The notes under the pieces: generated by a model
Databases searched by the model: none
What the model was told of the DNA's origin: nothing
The model's input: the letters and a program-made list of their open reading frames with translations, nothing else
Origin: Bryobacteraceae bacterium
GTDB taxonomy: Bacteria > Acidobacteriota > Terriglobia > Bryobacterales > Bryobacteraceae
DNA length: 61,110 nucleotides
Reading direction: 5' to 3'
Assembly: GCA_029975915.1 (NCBI GenBank)
Contig: JARKOC010000436.1
Location: 1 to 61,110, forward strand
Translations under genes and position numbers: made by a program
Shown here: one piece after another, positions 16,739 through 26,557 of the stretch
Position numbering within the stretch: the stretch's first letter is position 1
Layout of the letters: each line of letters starts with the position of its first letter

Positions 16739-17983
16739 TCAGGTTCGCACCGCTGGGATCAATGAAGGACGGCGCGCGGCGAGAACGCAGAGCAAGGCAA
16801 CGAAAGCCAGGGCGGACGCGACATAGAAGGCTGCCTGGTAGTTGTGATAGCGGTCGAAGAGAACGCCTCCGATTCGCGGTCCGAGGATTCCGGCGACGCC
16901 CCAGGCAGTGAACAGCAAGCCGTAGTTGGCACCGGCGTTCCTGGTGCCCCAGAAATCCGCCGCGGCAGCCCCGTTCACCGAAAGCTGCGTCCCGTAGCAC
17001 CAGTAGACGGCGAAGACGGCCGCGTAGAGCAAGGCGACGTTGGCGCCGGCGGCATAGAGAACCGGCATGGCGACGACGCAAATGGCGATCATGGCGCGCA
17101 GTACGTTAATGCGTCCCAGACGGTCGGACATCCACCCCGAGAGGATACGCCCGGAGGCGTTGCCGGCGGCGCCGACGACCAATGTCATGGTCGAGAGAGA
17201 GGCGGCGGCGATACCGGCGCTTTTGGCGAAGGGGACCAACTGGCTGATGACCATGAGGCCCGCCGAGCAGCCCAGAGCATAGCCGGCCCACAGGAGATAG
17301 AAGGTGCGAGTGCGGAGCATTTCACCCGGCGTGAAATCCCGGGCGGCATCAGACTGGCTGGCCGGCGCGGGCGACCATCCGGCGGGCCGGTAACCGGCGG
17401 GCGGGTTCCTCAGCAACAGCGCGCCCAGCAGGGTCATGACGAGGAAGATCACGCCCAGGATCTGGAATGTGGCAGGCAGGCCGTAGGCCGGAATGAGCTT
17501 CAGTTGCGCCAGGGGGCCGAAGATCGCCGATCCGGCTCCGTAGCCGCCGACGGCGAGGCCCACGGCGAGGCCGCGACGGTCAGGGAACCACTTGGCCATG
17601 ACGGGGATGGGGGTAGCGTAGCCGAAACCATTACCGAGCCCGCCGATGACACCGAAGCAGACGAAGAGGTAATTGAGGCTCACAGTGTAGGCGCAGAGGT
17701 AGAAGCCCAGGCTCACCAGGATTCCACCGGTGAGCGAACATGGCAGAGGCCCGAACTTGTCCTGGATTCTGCCTGCAAGGACGAAGCTGAGGGCGAAGAC
17801 GATAACAGCGATGGTGAAGACCATCGAGGTGTCCGCGCGTTTCCAGCCGAAACGCTCTTCGAGCGGCGCGACGAAGACGCTCCACCCGTAGAGAGTCCCG
17901 AGCGCCATGTTCATCGATAGCCCGCCAACGACGCGCCACCACCGGTTGATCCCATTGCCATTGCTCGACAGCATTTGAGTCAT
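16739..17983 (-). CDS. MFS transporter, oxalate/formate antiporter (OFA)-like
   Basis: The 414-residue protein has 12 predicted membrane segments. It opens with RWWRVVGGLSMNMALGTLYGWSVF, close to the OFA-family start, carries RIQDKFGPLP (the MFS loop 2-3 motif) and GLGNGFGYATPIPVMAKWFPDRRGLAVG, a hallmark of OFA members. These exchange small carboxylates; the substrate here is not known. Start is uncertain: ATG 17983 is chosen for the family-like N-terminus, with GTG 18034 and ATG 18016 as alternatives, none with a strong ribosome-binding site. It is divergent from the Gfo/Idh/MocA gene. Confidence 0.8.
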   Translation of the reverse strand: MTQMLSSNGNGINRWWRVVGGLSMNMALGTLYGWSVFVAPLEERFGWKRADTSMVFTIAVIVFALSFVLAGRIQDKFGPLPCSLTGGILVSLGFYLCAYTVSLNYLFVCFGVIGGLGNGFGYATPIPVMAKWFPDRRGLAVGLAVGGYGAGSAIFGPLAQLKLIPAYGLPATFQILGVIFLVMTLLGALLLRNPPAGYRPAGWSPAPASQSDAARDFTPGEMLRTRTFYLLWAGYALGCSAGLMVISQLVPFAKSAGIAAASLSTMTLVVGAAGNASGRILSGWMSDRLGRINVLRAMIAICVVAMPVLYAAGANVALLYAAVFAVYWCYGTQLSVNGAAAADFWGTRNAGANYGLLFTAWGVAGILGPRIGGVLFDRYHNYQAAFYVASALAFVALLCVLAARRPSLIPAVRT

Positions 17984-18096
17984 GGTAAGCGATTCTGGAC
18001 GATCCTGTATGATCATCAATCCACGGAGCTTCACGACTGTGCGGCGAGCCTCCGGACGTGTCTTAATTATGTAAGTGCCCGAAGGAGGGCAGGAGT

Positions 18097-19434
18097 ATGC
18101 ACAACAGGCGTCAATTTGTAGTCATGTCGGCGGCGGCCGCCACCAAGGCAGTTCCCGTGCTGGGGGCAAACGAGCGGCTGAACGTGGCCGTAGTGGGACT
18201 CGGCGGCCGCGGAACGGCCCACATCGATCTCGCCGGACGACAGACCAATTGCCGCATTACCGCGGTATGTGACGTCAACCAGGCGGCACAGGAGCGGGCG
18301 GTTGCACGGATAGAGAGAACACAAGGAAACAAGCCCGCCGTCTACCGCGACTTCAGAAACCTGCTCGAAGACAAGCAGGTGGACGCGGTTTTCTTGGCTA
18401 CGCCCAATCACTGGCACGCGCTTGGAACGATCTGGGCCTGCCAGGCGGGCAAGGATGTGTATGTCGAGAAGCCCGCGTGCCACAACGTGTGGGAAGGGCA
18501 GCAGATGATCGCCGCCGCGAGGAAATACAACAGGATCGTGCAGGTCGGCTCGCAGAGCCGCAGCACGGCGGTGAAGATCAGGGCGATCGAACAGCTTTCC
18601 AAGGGCATCATCGGAAAGGTCTACATGGCCAAGGGCACTTGCTACAAGTGGCGTCCGTCAATCGGACGCACGCCGGCACAACCCACGCCCGCAGGAATCG
18701 ATTGGGACCTGTTCCTTGGACCTGCTCCGATGCGGCCGTTCACGCAGAACCGCTACAAGTACAACTGGCATTGGTTTTGGGACACGGGCAACGGCGACCT
18801 GGGCAACCAGGGGGTGCACGAAGTCGATATCTGCCTCTGGGGCCTCGGCATCACTGGCATGCCATCGGCGGTGGTTTCCACGGGCGGCAAGTACGTCTAT
18901 GACGATGACCAGGAGACGCCGAACGTCCAGTCCGCGGCATTTGACTACGGGGACAAGCGGATCGTGTTCGAAGTTCACGGACTGCACACGGGCTCGGACA
19001 GCGACATCTTGGGCGACGGCGCCAACAGCGTCGGCAACGTCTTCTATGGCACGGAAGGATATCTGGCGGTAGATCCGATGGGCTATCGCGTTTTCAGGGG
19101 AAAGGGATGTCCGGTGACAGCTTCGGCGCCATCGGCATGTTCGCGCGAGAAGGTGCTTGAGGAGAAAGCCGTGGGCCCGGAAGGCGGCTATGACGGCTCG
19201 GCCCACTTCGGCACGTTCCTCAAGGCGGTGCGGAGCCGAAAGAAGGAGGACCTCACGGCCACCATTGAGGCGGGCGTTCAGTCGGCTTCGTTGTGCCATC
19301 TGGCGAACATTAGTTACCGCCTGGGGCGCAAGCTGAAGTTCGATCCTGCGCAGGGCCGTTTCGAGGACTCAGAAGCAAACAGGATGCTCACCAGGGAGTA
19401 TCGCGCCGCCTATGCAGTTCCCGAACGGGTTTAG
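18097..19434 (+). CDS. Tat-exported Gfo/Idh/MocA family oxidoreductase
   Basis: The 445-residue protein begins with a twin-arginine signal (NRRQFVVMSAAAA). The Rossmann domain follows (VAVVGLGGRGTAHIDLA, then AVCDVN), the catalytic region contains YVEKPACHNVWEG, where the lysine is the expected active-site residue, and the C-terminal domain holds GNQGVHEVDICLWGL. An excellent AGGAGGGCAGGAG ribosome-binding site precedes the ATG. Family members oxidise or isomerise sugars with NAD(P); a pre-folded cofactor explains Tat export. It heads a plus-strand run with DUF1080, glycosidase-like, YdcF and outer-membrane genes, pointing to 3-keto-sugar chemistry outside the cytoplasm. Confidence 0.88.
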   Translation: MHNRRQFVVMSAAAATKAVPVLGANERLNVAVVGLGGRGTAHIDLAGRQTNCRITAVCDVNQAAQERAVARIERTQGNKPAVYRDFRNLLEDKQVDAVFLATPNHWHALGTIWACQAGKDVYVEKPACHNVWEGQQMIAAARKYNRIVQVGSQSRSTAVKIRAIEQLSKGIIGKVYMAKGTCYKWRPSIGRTPAQPTPAGIDWDLFLGPAPMRPFTQNRYKYNWHWFWDTGNGDLGNQGVHEVDICLWGLGITGMPSAVVSTGGKYVYDDDQETPNVQSAAFDYGDKRIVFEVHGLHTGSDSDILGDGANSVGNVFYGTEGYLAVDPMGYRVFRGKGCPVTASAPSACSREKVLEEKAVGPEGGYDGSAHFGTFLKAVRSRKKEDLTATIEAGVQSASLCHLANISYRLGRKLKFDPAQGRFEDSEANRMLTREYRAAYAVPERV

Positions 19435-19467
19435 GCGGCGTGGTGTACGAAAGGTCACGGGCGAATC

Positions 19468-20232
19468 ATGAAGAAAGCGATTCTGTTCCTGCTTTGGTGC
19501 GCGTGCACGGCTATTGCACAGTTGCCGGACATCTACACGGGCGAATACCACGGAGATCCGCCATTCCTCTGGCAGGAGGGATGGCGGCCCTTGCTCAACG
19601 GCCGGGATCTGGGCGGGTGGCATGTTGAGGGGGGTGTTCCGAACCAGTGGGTCACGACTCGAGCCGTCACATGGAAGCGGATTTTCGATCCCAAACGGTT
19701 GACTTTCATGGCGGCTCAGGGTGACCGCATCATTAACGGGCTGGAAGGCAAGGCGCAAGACCTGATCAGCGACGAGAATTTCGGCGACATCGAACTCTAT
19801 CTCGAATTTGTCCTGGCCCGCGGGTCCAATTCGGGCGTTTTTCTGAACGGGCACTACGAAGTTCAGCTCTTCGACAGCCATGGACACACAGGACAACTGA
19901 TGCCGGGTGACAATGGGGCGGTCTACCGGCTCTGGAACAACACAGGAGGGTGGCCGCCGCGGATAAACGCAAGCCGTCCGCCGGGCGACTGGCAGTCGTT
20001 GCACATCTGGTTCCGCGCGCCCAGGTTCGAGGCGGACAAGAAGACCGCCAACGCGAGGTTTCTGCGCGTCCTGTTGAACGACACGCTCGTTCAGGAAGAT
20101 GTGGAGGTGGCAGGTCCCACGGGCAGCCGGGGCCGGCGCGCCGAAGCGCCGAAAGGTCCCATCATCCTGCAAGGCGACCATGGGCCCGTCGCATTCCGCA
20201 ACATCTACGTAAGGCCGCTGCCTGTCGAGTGA
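19468..20232 (+). CDS. secreted DUF1080 (3-keto-disaccharide hydrolase-like) protein
   Basis: The 254-residue protein has a signal peptide (KAILFLLWCACTAIAQ) and one DUF1080 domain: WRPLLNGRDLGGWHVEGG at the start, DIELYLEFVLARGSNSGVFLNGHYEVQLFDSHG in the middle, and GPIILQGDHGPVAFRNIYVRPL at the end, all family hallmarks. Some members hydrolyse 3-keto-glycosides made by an oxidoreductase; the Gfo/Idh/MocA gene 33 bases upstream fits that pairing. The ribosome-binding site is weak. Confidence 0.88.
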   Translation: MKKAILFLLWCACTAIAQLPDIYTGEYHGDPPFLWQEGWRPLLNGRDLGGWHVEGGVPNQWVTTRAVTWKRIFDPKRLTFMAAQGDRIINGLEGKAQDLISDENFGDIELYLEFVLARGSNSGVFLNGHYEVQLFDSHGHTGQLMPGDNGAVYRLWNNTGGWPPRINASRPPGDWQSLHIWFRAPRFEADKKTANARFLRVLLNDTLVQEDVEVAGPTGSRGRRAEAPKGPIILQGDHGPVAFRNIYVRPLPVE

Positions 20233-20370
20233 CTAGCCCGGTATTGAGGCCGTCGAGAGCCACCTGTCCGATTCACCTGCTTCGGGCGGGAAATCCCATT
20301 GAGAGGAGCAGAGGGGCTGAAGCGGCGAAAACATACCTCGAAGTTCCGTTCTCAAGTGCGAACATAAAGC

Positions 20371-23112
20371 ATGTCCGCTGATTTGGTGATCGTGAGAGAA
20401 GTGACGCACCGCTGCCGCCCGGCGTGGCTGTTCAGGTGCACGGCGTATGCCGCAGTGTACCTCGTTGCCGCAGCGAGCATTTCTTTTGGGGACGACCTGC
20501 TCACGGGTTTCAGGCAGCACGGACTGAGCTACCAGGGGCCAGGCGAATGGCGCCACCCGGTTGAACCGGTTTGGGTCTATGACTATCACACGCTCCGGCT
20601 CCGCTACAAGGCATCCGGCCTGCCCGGTAGCGATACGCCGATTCTGACGCTTCGACCCGGCAGTGTCGGGCCCGTGACGCCAGGGGCGACCAATCCCGAA
20701 AACCCGTTCGTCGCCGGGAGTCCGGTGGTTGTCATTCGCGCCCGCGACCTGGTCGCGGACGGCACGGTGCAAACGCTCGAAGTCGGACTACTTGGCAAGA
20801 TGCGCACCGCGAGAATCGATCAGTTACGGTATTCTCTGCCGGCGGGCGCGAAACTTCAGATTGAAGACCTTCAGTTCACCGGGTCGCCCGATCTGTTTCC
20901 TTGCGGCGCCGGTGGGCCTGACATTCCTGCGAATGCCAAGAAGCTGCGTACCCGTGGTCCGCTTGCCTGCAGCGGATCACCGGCCACTTCCATGCGGGAG
21001 AAGCAGAGCATTCACATGGAAGGCGGCGGGGCCCGAGGCGGTGCGCTCTACATGAGCATGATGGCTCGTTTCGCGGGGGTATCAGGCTTCGGACTTGATC
21101 ATCGTCCGGGGAGCTTGCGCATTCATGAGAGTAGTGAGACGGCGGATGTCCTGGTGAGGGTTGAATACACGGACGGAACAGTGGAGGAACAGTTTCCAAT
21201 GCTTGTTTCCGATCGCCGTCATGCTCTGCTCAACCTGAAACCCGCCCTTTACGTTTTGGCTCTCGACTCCACCCGGAGGGTTCAGTCTATTGAGCTGATG
21301 GACCGCAGCCCTCATGTGCAACTGGCGCTCTACGCGGCCGGTGTGTCGGGGGATGCGGTGCCGGCTTCAGCTGACGAAGTGACCGTACCCAAACGTCCAT
21401 CCAGGAAGATGCCCAGTGGGGAGGTCAGCCTCGACGGCTCGAAATGGTACAGGATCACGGCACCGGCCGAAGCCGTCCGCGCCGACTTCAGAGGCACGCC
21501 TGCCGCGGGTACCCGCGACTTTTCGTTGACGGTCACGAATGTGAGCAGGCAATCGCAGACGTTCACGGTGATCTTCCCCGCCCTCGCAGTGCGTCCCGGC
21601 GAGGCCGCCGAAGACACGTACTATGTTTTCCCTCGGCAGGGCGCCGTGATCAGCAACGCGGACCAAACGCTCGAAGCGGCCTACAGCGGGACGTTTCCGC
21701 TCCAGTTCGTTGACATCTTCGCACCATCGGCGAACCGGGGCGCTTGCGTGATTGTGAAAGACACGAGCGGACGGGGGAAGAAGTTCCGTCTGCGGAAGAC
21801 AGGCGCGCGCGTCGAAATCGAGGTGGAGTATACGGTGAGCCTCGCACCGGGCGAGACTTTCCAGCCCGCAAACGCCCAACTGGCTCAGCACGACGGCGAT
21901 TGGCGGTCAGGTTTTGCCGCATACAAGGGTTGGCTGAAGAGCTGGTACAAACCCGCTGGGCCGAGACCAGCATGGCTGCGCGAGGCGTTTTGGGCGCGCC
22001 GCGACTACCCGGTGGGCGGCACCGGCAAACTTTACAACGTTCAGCGCGACCGGTACACATTCGAGAATCTGATTGAAGACGGCGCCGCATTTGGCGGCAT
22101 CGATTTCATCGACATTTCGGGCTGGGCAATGTCCAACACAGCCGGCCGCGTGGGCGACTACCCCATTGAACTCGGCGGCCCTGAAGACCTGCGCCGCAAC
22201 ATCGCCGCCGCCTGGAAAGCGGGAATCCCCACAGGCTTGTATTTTGAGGGATATCTCATCGACAAGAATTCGAAAGTCGGCCGGGAGTCCGGGGCAGAGT
22301 GGCAGATTGTGGATGAACAGGGGCGAAGGAGATGGTGGAGCGGTGGAAGCCCGGAGTTGTTTGCCTGCCCGTATGTGCCGGCATGGCAGCACTACTTGGG
22401 CGAACGCACGGCGGCTGTGGCCAAGCAGGTAGGCGCGTCGGCCGTCTATCTCGATGAATACGGATTCGGGCGCCAGCGGTGCTACGCGGCCACACACGGC
22501 CACGCGCCCGGAATTGAGACTTTGCCTGGCGAGATCGCCATGACCCGAAGCGTACGGCTGGCGCTCGATGCAGCGGGCATGCGGGAAACGATTCTGTACC
22601 TGGAGGAGACACCGCCGGACGCCGTCGCGCCGTATTACGACGCCGCATTCTCGTACAACTTCCCATTCGCGGACAGGGCGCTGTCGCCGCTCAAGCTGAA
22701 TCTTTGGCGCTTTGCGTTTCCTGACATCAGGCTGTGGGACATGGTCTCAATCGGCGTCGATCCAAGAGAACTGCCGGCGGAGGATTTCAGATTGTCGCTG
22801 TGGCACGGCAACGGGCTGTGGCTCAAAGGTCATTCCGATACGTGGTATGGCGAGGATCTGCTGGCCTTCGTGAGACGTTCTCACGCCTTGCTGAAGCAGC
22901 ATGCCGGCGCCTTTTCCGGGGCCGCGGAGCCACTGACTGATTCGCCTCATCCGTCGGTCTTTGTAAACCGGTTCCAGGGAGAGCACGAGACCGTCTACAC
23001 CTTGTTCAACGCGTCGTATCGTACGGCGAACTTCCGGTTTGAGGGCCGGATGCGCACTCTTGGGCCGCGGGAAGTGGATGTCGTGGGTGTCCCGGCAAGA
23101 CGTGGACCATGA
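20371..23112 (+). CDS. large TIM-barrel glycoside-hydrolase-like protein
   Basis: The 913-residue protein has a hydrophobic stretch near residues 20-38 (signal or anchor), beta-rich N-terminal domains, and a barrel from about 530 to 800: AFWARRDYPVGGTGK, GIDFIDISGWAM, AGIPTGLYFEGYL, ASAVYLDEYGFG, ILYLEETPPDAVAPYYDAAFSY. The Asp in YLDEYG at a strand end and the Glu in YLEE are the likely catalytic or binding acids, as in GH36-like (clan GH-D) enzymes, though I cannot assign a family. It ends in a beta domain. The N-terminus is unusually polar before the hydrophobic stretch, so the start could be later. It is in line with the DUF1080 gene upstream. Confidence 0.65.
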   Translation: MSADLVIVREVTHRCRPAWLFRCTAYAAVYLVAAASISFGDDLLTGFRQHGLSYQGPGEWRHPVEPVWVYDYHTLRLRYKASGLPGSDTPILTLRPGSVGPVTPGATNPENPFVAGSPVVVIRARDLVADGTVQTLEVGLLGKMRTARIDQLRYSLPAGAKLQIEDLQFTGSPDLFPCGAGGPDIPANAKKLRTRGPLACSGSPATSMREKQSIHMEGGGARGGALYMSMMARFAGVSGFGLDHRPGSLRIHESSETADVLVRVEYTDGTVEEQFPMLVSDRRHALLNLKPALYVLALDSTRRVQSIELMDRSPHVQLALYAAGVSGDAVPASADEVTVPKRPSRKMPSGEVSLDGSKWYRITAPAEAVRADFRGTPAAGTRDFSLTVTNVSRQSQTFTVIFPALAVRPGEAAEDTYYVFPRQGAVISNADQTLEAAYSGTFPLQFVDIFAPSANRGACVIVKDTSGRGKKFRLRKTGARVEIEVEYTVSLAPGETFQPANAQLAQHDGDWRSGFAAYKGWLKSWYKPAGPRPAWLREAFWARRDYPVGGTGKLYNVQRDRYTFENLIEDGAAFGGIDFIDISGWAMSNTAGRVGDYPIELGGPEDLRRNIAAAWKAGIPTGLYFEGYLIDKNSKVGRESGAEWQIVDEQGRRRWWSGGSPELFACPYVPAWQHYLGERTAAVAKQVGASAVYLDEYGFGRQRCYAATHGHAPGIETLPGEIAMTRSVRLALDAAGMRETILYLEETPPDAVAPYYDAAFSYNFPFADRALSPLKLNLWRFAFPDIRLWDMVSIGVDPRELPAEDFRLSLWHGNGLWLKGHSDTWYGEDLLAFVRRSHALLKQHAGAFSGAAEPLTDSPHPSVFVNRFQGEHETVYTLFNASYRTANFRFEGRMRTLGPREVDVVGVPARRGP

Positions 23113-23164
23113 ACGCGCGCCGTGGCGCGACCGGGTTTTGAAATGACAAAGGTGAAGGAACAAG

Positions 23165-23845
23165 ATGAAGATCGATTCCAACGCGATCCAGCTCGCAAGG
23201 CTGATTTGGGATTATCACCAGTTGGGCCATGAGCCAATCGCCGCTGATGTGATGGTGGTGTTCGGGACCAACGATATTCGCGTCGCCGTCTTCGCCGCGG
23301 GCCTGTATCACAGCGGCTTCGCACGAACCTTAGTCTGCACTGGAGGCATGGCGCACAGCGGCGATATGCTGGCGACAGGCTGGACACGGCCGGAATCCGA
23401 AATCTTCGCTGATGCGGCGGCGGCGGAGGGCGTCCCCAGGGATCGAATCCTGCTTGAGTCGAGAGCGCTGAACACCGCCGAGAATATCCGCTACACGCGG
23501 GAATTGCTGGAGGAGCGCGGGTTGAACCCGCGCAACGTGCTGTTGGTCTGCAAGCCGTTTATGCAACGCAGGGTATGGGCGACGATGGCTGTCGAGTGGC
23601 CGGAGATGCCGGCGACGGTGGTCTCCCAGCGGATGACGCTCGACGAGTACTTCACCGAGGAACTGCCACCCGAAAAGATCATCCCCATCATGATGGGCGA
23701 CTTCCAGAGAATCTGGATCTACGCCAAGAAAGGCTGGTCGGCTCCGCAGCGCATTCCCGAAGAAGTGATGCGGGCATACCGCGAACTGGTGTGTCTGGGC
23801 TTCACCGGGCATCTGCTTCCGGAGCGGGACGGATCGAACGGCTGA
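23165..23845 (+). CDS. YdcF family (DUF218) protein
   Basis: The 226-residue protein lacks a signal peptide and has the DUF218 pattern: DVMVVFGTNDIRVAVFAAGLYHSGFA at the first strand, LVCTGGMAHSG, and RILLESRALNTAENIRYTRELL followed by VLLVCKPFMQRRVWAT. The family includes E. coli YdcF, which binds S-adenosylmethionine, and SanA-like envelope proteins. A GAAGGAAC site precedes the ATG. It is probably transcribed with the glycosidase-like gene 50 bases upstream. The exact reaction is unknown. Confidence 0.85.
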   Translation: MKIDSNAIQLARLIWDYHQLGHEPIAADVMVVFGTNDIRVAVFAAGLYHSGFARTLVCTGGMAHSGDMLATGWTRPESEIFADAAAAEGVPRDRILLESRALNTAENIRYTRELLEERGLNPRNVLLVCKPFMQRRVWATMAVEWPEMPATVVSQRMTLDEYFTEELPPEKIIPIMMGDFQRIWIYAKKGWSAPQRIPEEVMRAYRELVCLGFTGHLLPERDGSNG

Positions 23846-24077
23846 CAGAACAATCGGCACATCCGACTGGCGTGCGGCTTGCACGCTCCCACCTGTAGGT
23901 CGGCCACCCGGCGGCGATTTCTGGAAATGCATCATATCTGAGTTTCAGCTCTGAATACCGCACTACGAGCGAGATACAATTGTGAGTTCACGGCACGCGC
24001 GCCGCGCCGTCACGAGCGCCTCTACAGGGTGGCTTTACTCCAAGCACGGCGCTCATCGAAGGAGAAAGTGACTGCCC

Positions 24078-25385
24078 TTGTACCGCTTCGCCACACTGAT
24101 GCTAATTGTGACCGGTTGGCCTGGCCTTTTTGCTCAGAAGCCCGAGAGGCACTTCGAATACGGCTTCGAGCAGCGGGTACGCAACGAGAACTGGAACAAC
24201 ATCTTCGACTTCAGAGACTCCTCGGACGACGAGCGGCGTCAGATCCGCTACCGGACGCGCCTGTGGATGAACACCTCACTGACATCGAATATTGACCTCA
24301 GCATCGGCGCCGTCAGCGAATCAAACGAAATCCTTCAACCACACACCGCCACACACTTCGACGAAGGCGTTTTCGAGACCGCATATATCGACATCAAGCG
24401 CTTGTTCGTGAAAGGGCTGAGTCTGCGCGTTGGGCGGCAGAATCTGGTCCGTGGCGAAGGGTTCCTGCTGCTGGAAGGCGATCCCTGGGACGGATCGAGG
24501 TCGATCTACACCAACGCCGCAGTGCTTGGCTACCAGCGCGGAAAATCGAAGATCGAGTTCATCGGCATCTATGATCCGCGATCAGACCATTTCCTGCCCT
24601 GTTTCAACTGCAAGGACAGGCAACTCGTGGACTGGAATGAATCGGGGTTGGGCGCTTATTACACAGACAGCCACCTGAAGAAGACCTCCATAGAGGCCTA
24701 CTACTTCTACAAACGAGAATTCGGCGATCCCCGCCCGGCCTCGAATCCACAGTTCCAGGCCGACCGCTACACTTATACGGCTGGCGGGAGAGCCGTTCAC
24801 AAGCTGCCACGAAACTTCAGCCTCACGGGCGAATTCGCCGGCCAGTGGGGCCATTCGCGCTCGCATCAGCGCATCCGGGCGTGGGGCGGCTACGGCTACC
24901 TCAAGCGCACCTACGGGCCGCAGCAGCGCAATTCGGCGACTTTCGGTTATTGGGGGATGTCCGGCAGCGATCCAGCCAATCCTAGTGTGATCGGAAACTG
25001 GAATCCGCTCTTTGCCCGCTGGCCCAAGTGGAGCGAGGGCTATATCTACACTCAATTCCGTGAGAACGGCGTGGCCTACTGGACCAACACCGGCATGTGG
25101 CAGGCGGAGGGCATTTACGGGCCGTGGAAGCCGTTGAGCCTTCGCGGGACGCTCTTCCACATGCGCTCCTACCACCCGTTCCGAGGCAGTCAACAGCTCT
25201 ACGGATCAGGCACGGGACGCGGTCTGGAGTACCAGTTGCGCGCCGATCTGGTCGTCAATAAAAATTGGCGAGGACATGCCCTGTGGGAGCACCACCTGCC
25301 GGGCAGTTTTTATGCGGGCAAGGATCCAGGGTTTTTCTTCCGCCTGGAAGTCACCTATCAGTTCGTGGGGCGGCTCGCTTTCTGA
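24078..25385 (+). CDS. alginate-export-like outer-membrane beta-barrel protein
   Basis: The 435-residue protein has a signal peptide (FATLMLIVTGWPGLFAQ) and an aromatic-rich beta-barrel pattern ending in a final aromatic strand (FFFRLEVTYQFVGRLAF). RIRYRTRLWMNTSLT and KGLSLRVGRQNLVRGEGFLLLEGDPWDGSRSIY match the alginate-export / AlgE-like outer-membrane family. It would form a channel for a sugar or similar solute. The start is uncertain: TTG 24078 is in frame with the signal, and a GGAG lies about 13 bases before it. Its C-terminus overlaps the convergent aminotransferase gene by 28 bases. Confidence 0.7.
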   Translation: MYRFATLMLIVTGWPGLFAQKPERHFEYGFEQRVRNENWNNIFDFRDSSDDERRQIRYRTRLWMNTSLTSNIDLSIGAVSESNEILQPHTATHFDEGVFETAYIDIKRLFVKGLSLRVGRQNLVRGEGFLLLEGDPWDGSRSIYTNAAVLGYQRGKSKIEFIGIYDPRSDHFLPCFNCKDRQLVDWNESGLGAYYTDSHLKKTSIEAYYFYKREFGDPRPASNPQFQADRYTYTAGGRAVHKLPRNFSLTGEFAGQWGHSRSHQRIRAWGGYGYLKRTYGPQQRNSATFGYWGMSGSDPANPSVIGNWNPLFARWPKWSEGYIYTQFRENGVAYWTNTGMWQAEGIYGPWKPLSLRGTLFHMRSYHPFRGSQQLYGSGTGRGLEYQLRADLVVNKNWRGHALWEHHLPGSFYAGKDPGFFFRLEVTYQFVGRLAF

Positions 25386-26548
25386 ACGGCGTTGTAGGCG
25401 GCCGCGAACCCGGCTTCCGATTTGCGGATCATCTCCTCGGGCACGGTGAGCGACAGCCGCAGATATCCGCCGCGGCCAAAGCCCTTGCCGGGTACGCCCA
25501 GCACGCCTTCGCGGGCCAGCATGCGGACAAACTCAATGTCGTCTGAGATCGGGGTTTTCAGGAATACGTAAAAGGTCCCCTCGGGTTTCCGCACTTCGTA
25601 GCCGATCCGGGCGAGCATCCCGCAGAGCAGGTCCCGTTTCCCTTCATAGCCGGAGACATCCACGGTTGCGTCGAGCGCTTCGGTCTCCACAAGTTGCCAG
25701 ATCGCGGGGGCGTTGATGAAGCCGAGAGTCCGGTTGGTGAATGCGCAGGCCCGGCGCAGGTCTTCCCGGCCTTCGAGGCGCGGCGACAGAGCAAGATAGC
25801 CGATCCGTTCGCCGGACAGCGCCTGCGACTTTGACCACGAGTTACACACGACGGTTGACGGGATTAGCGACGACACTTCAGGCTGCCGACGGCCATCGTA
25901 GACAAGGTGCTTGTACGGTTCATCGCTGACCACCAGGATTTCGTGATTCTGACGGGCGAGCATCGCGCCGAGTTCGCGCAGAGTCTCTTCTGGGTAGACA
26001 CGCCCGGTGGGATTGTTCGGCGTATTGAGGAAGATGGCCTTGGTCCTGGGCGTAATTGCAGCTTCAATGGCCTCGGTGTCTGGCAGAAACTCATCATTGG
26101 TCTCGACCTGAACCATCCGCCCGCTGTGATTGCTGATATAGAACTGATACTCGGAGAAGCAGGGCAGCAACACGATCACTTCGTCGCCGGGATCGAGGAT
26201 CGATTTCAAAATCACATTACATGCGCCAGCCGAGCCGACGGTCATGAAGACGTCGTCAGCCACAAAAGGCAGGCCTGTCTGGCGCTGCAACTGCCCCGCC
26301 ACGGCCTCGCGAGCCTGCATAAAGCCTGGATTCGGCATGTAGCCGTGCGAGTTGGGCCGGGCCGCAGCCACCGCCCGCGCCAGCGCTTCCAGTACTTCCA
26401 CAGGCGGCTCGACGTCCGGATTGCCTAGCGTGAAGTCATAGACGTTTTCCGCGCCGCGTTCCGTCTTCAGCCGCGCACCCTCTTCAAACATCCTGCGGAT
26501 CCAGGAGGCGTTCTCCAGTTGCGACTCAATTGCCTTTGAGATCTTCAT
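25358..26548 (-). CDS. class I/II aminotransferase (PLP-dependent)
   Basis: The 396-residue protein has the fold-type I layout: FTLGNPDVEPP, TPNNPTGRVYPEE (substrate/PLP-binding Asn), VSDEPYKHLVYDG (Asp-Tyr pair), and SWSKSQALSGERIGY, in which the Lys forms the Schiff base with PLP. The pattern is closest to aspartate/aromatic-type aminotransferases that make or use 2-oxo acids. It lies just downstream of the ACT and phenylacetate-CoA-ligase genes (gap about nine bases), suggesting amino-acid catabolism or re-use of aromatic acids. Exact substrate not visible. Confidence 0.88.
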   Translation of the reverse strand: MKISKAIESQLENASWIRRMFEEGARLKTERGAENVYDFTLGNPDVEPPVEVLEALARAVAAARPNSHGYMPNPGFMQAREAVAGQLQRQTGLPFVADDVFMTVGSAGACNVILKSILDPGDEVIVLLPCFSEYQFYISNHSGRMVQVETNDEFLPDTEAIEAAITPRTKAIFLNTPNNPTGRVYPEETLRELGAMLARQNHEILVVSDEPYKHLVYDGRRQPEVSSLIPSTVVCNSWSKSQALSGERIGYLALSPRLEGREDLRRACAFTNRTLGFINAPAIWQLVETEALDATVDVSGYEGKRDLLCGMLARIGYEVRKPEGTFYVFLKTPISDDIEFVRMLAREGVLGVPGKGFGRGGYLRLSLTVPEEMIRKSEAGFAAAYNAVQKASRPTN

Positions 26549-26557
26549 GAGCTGGGT

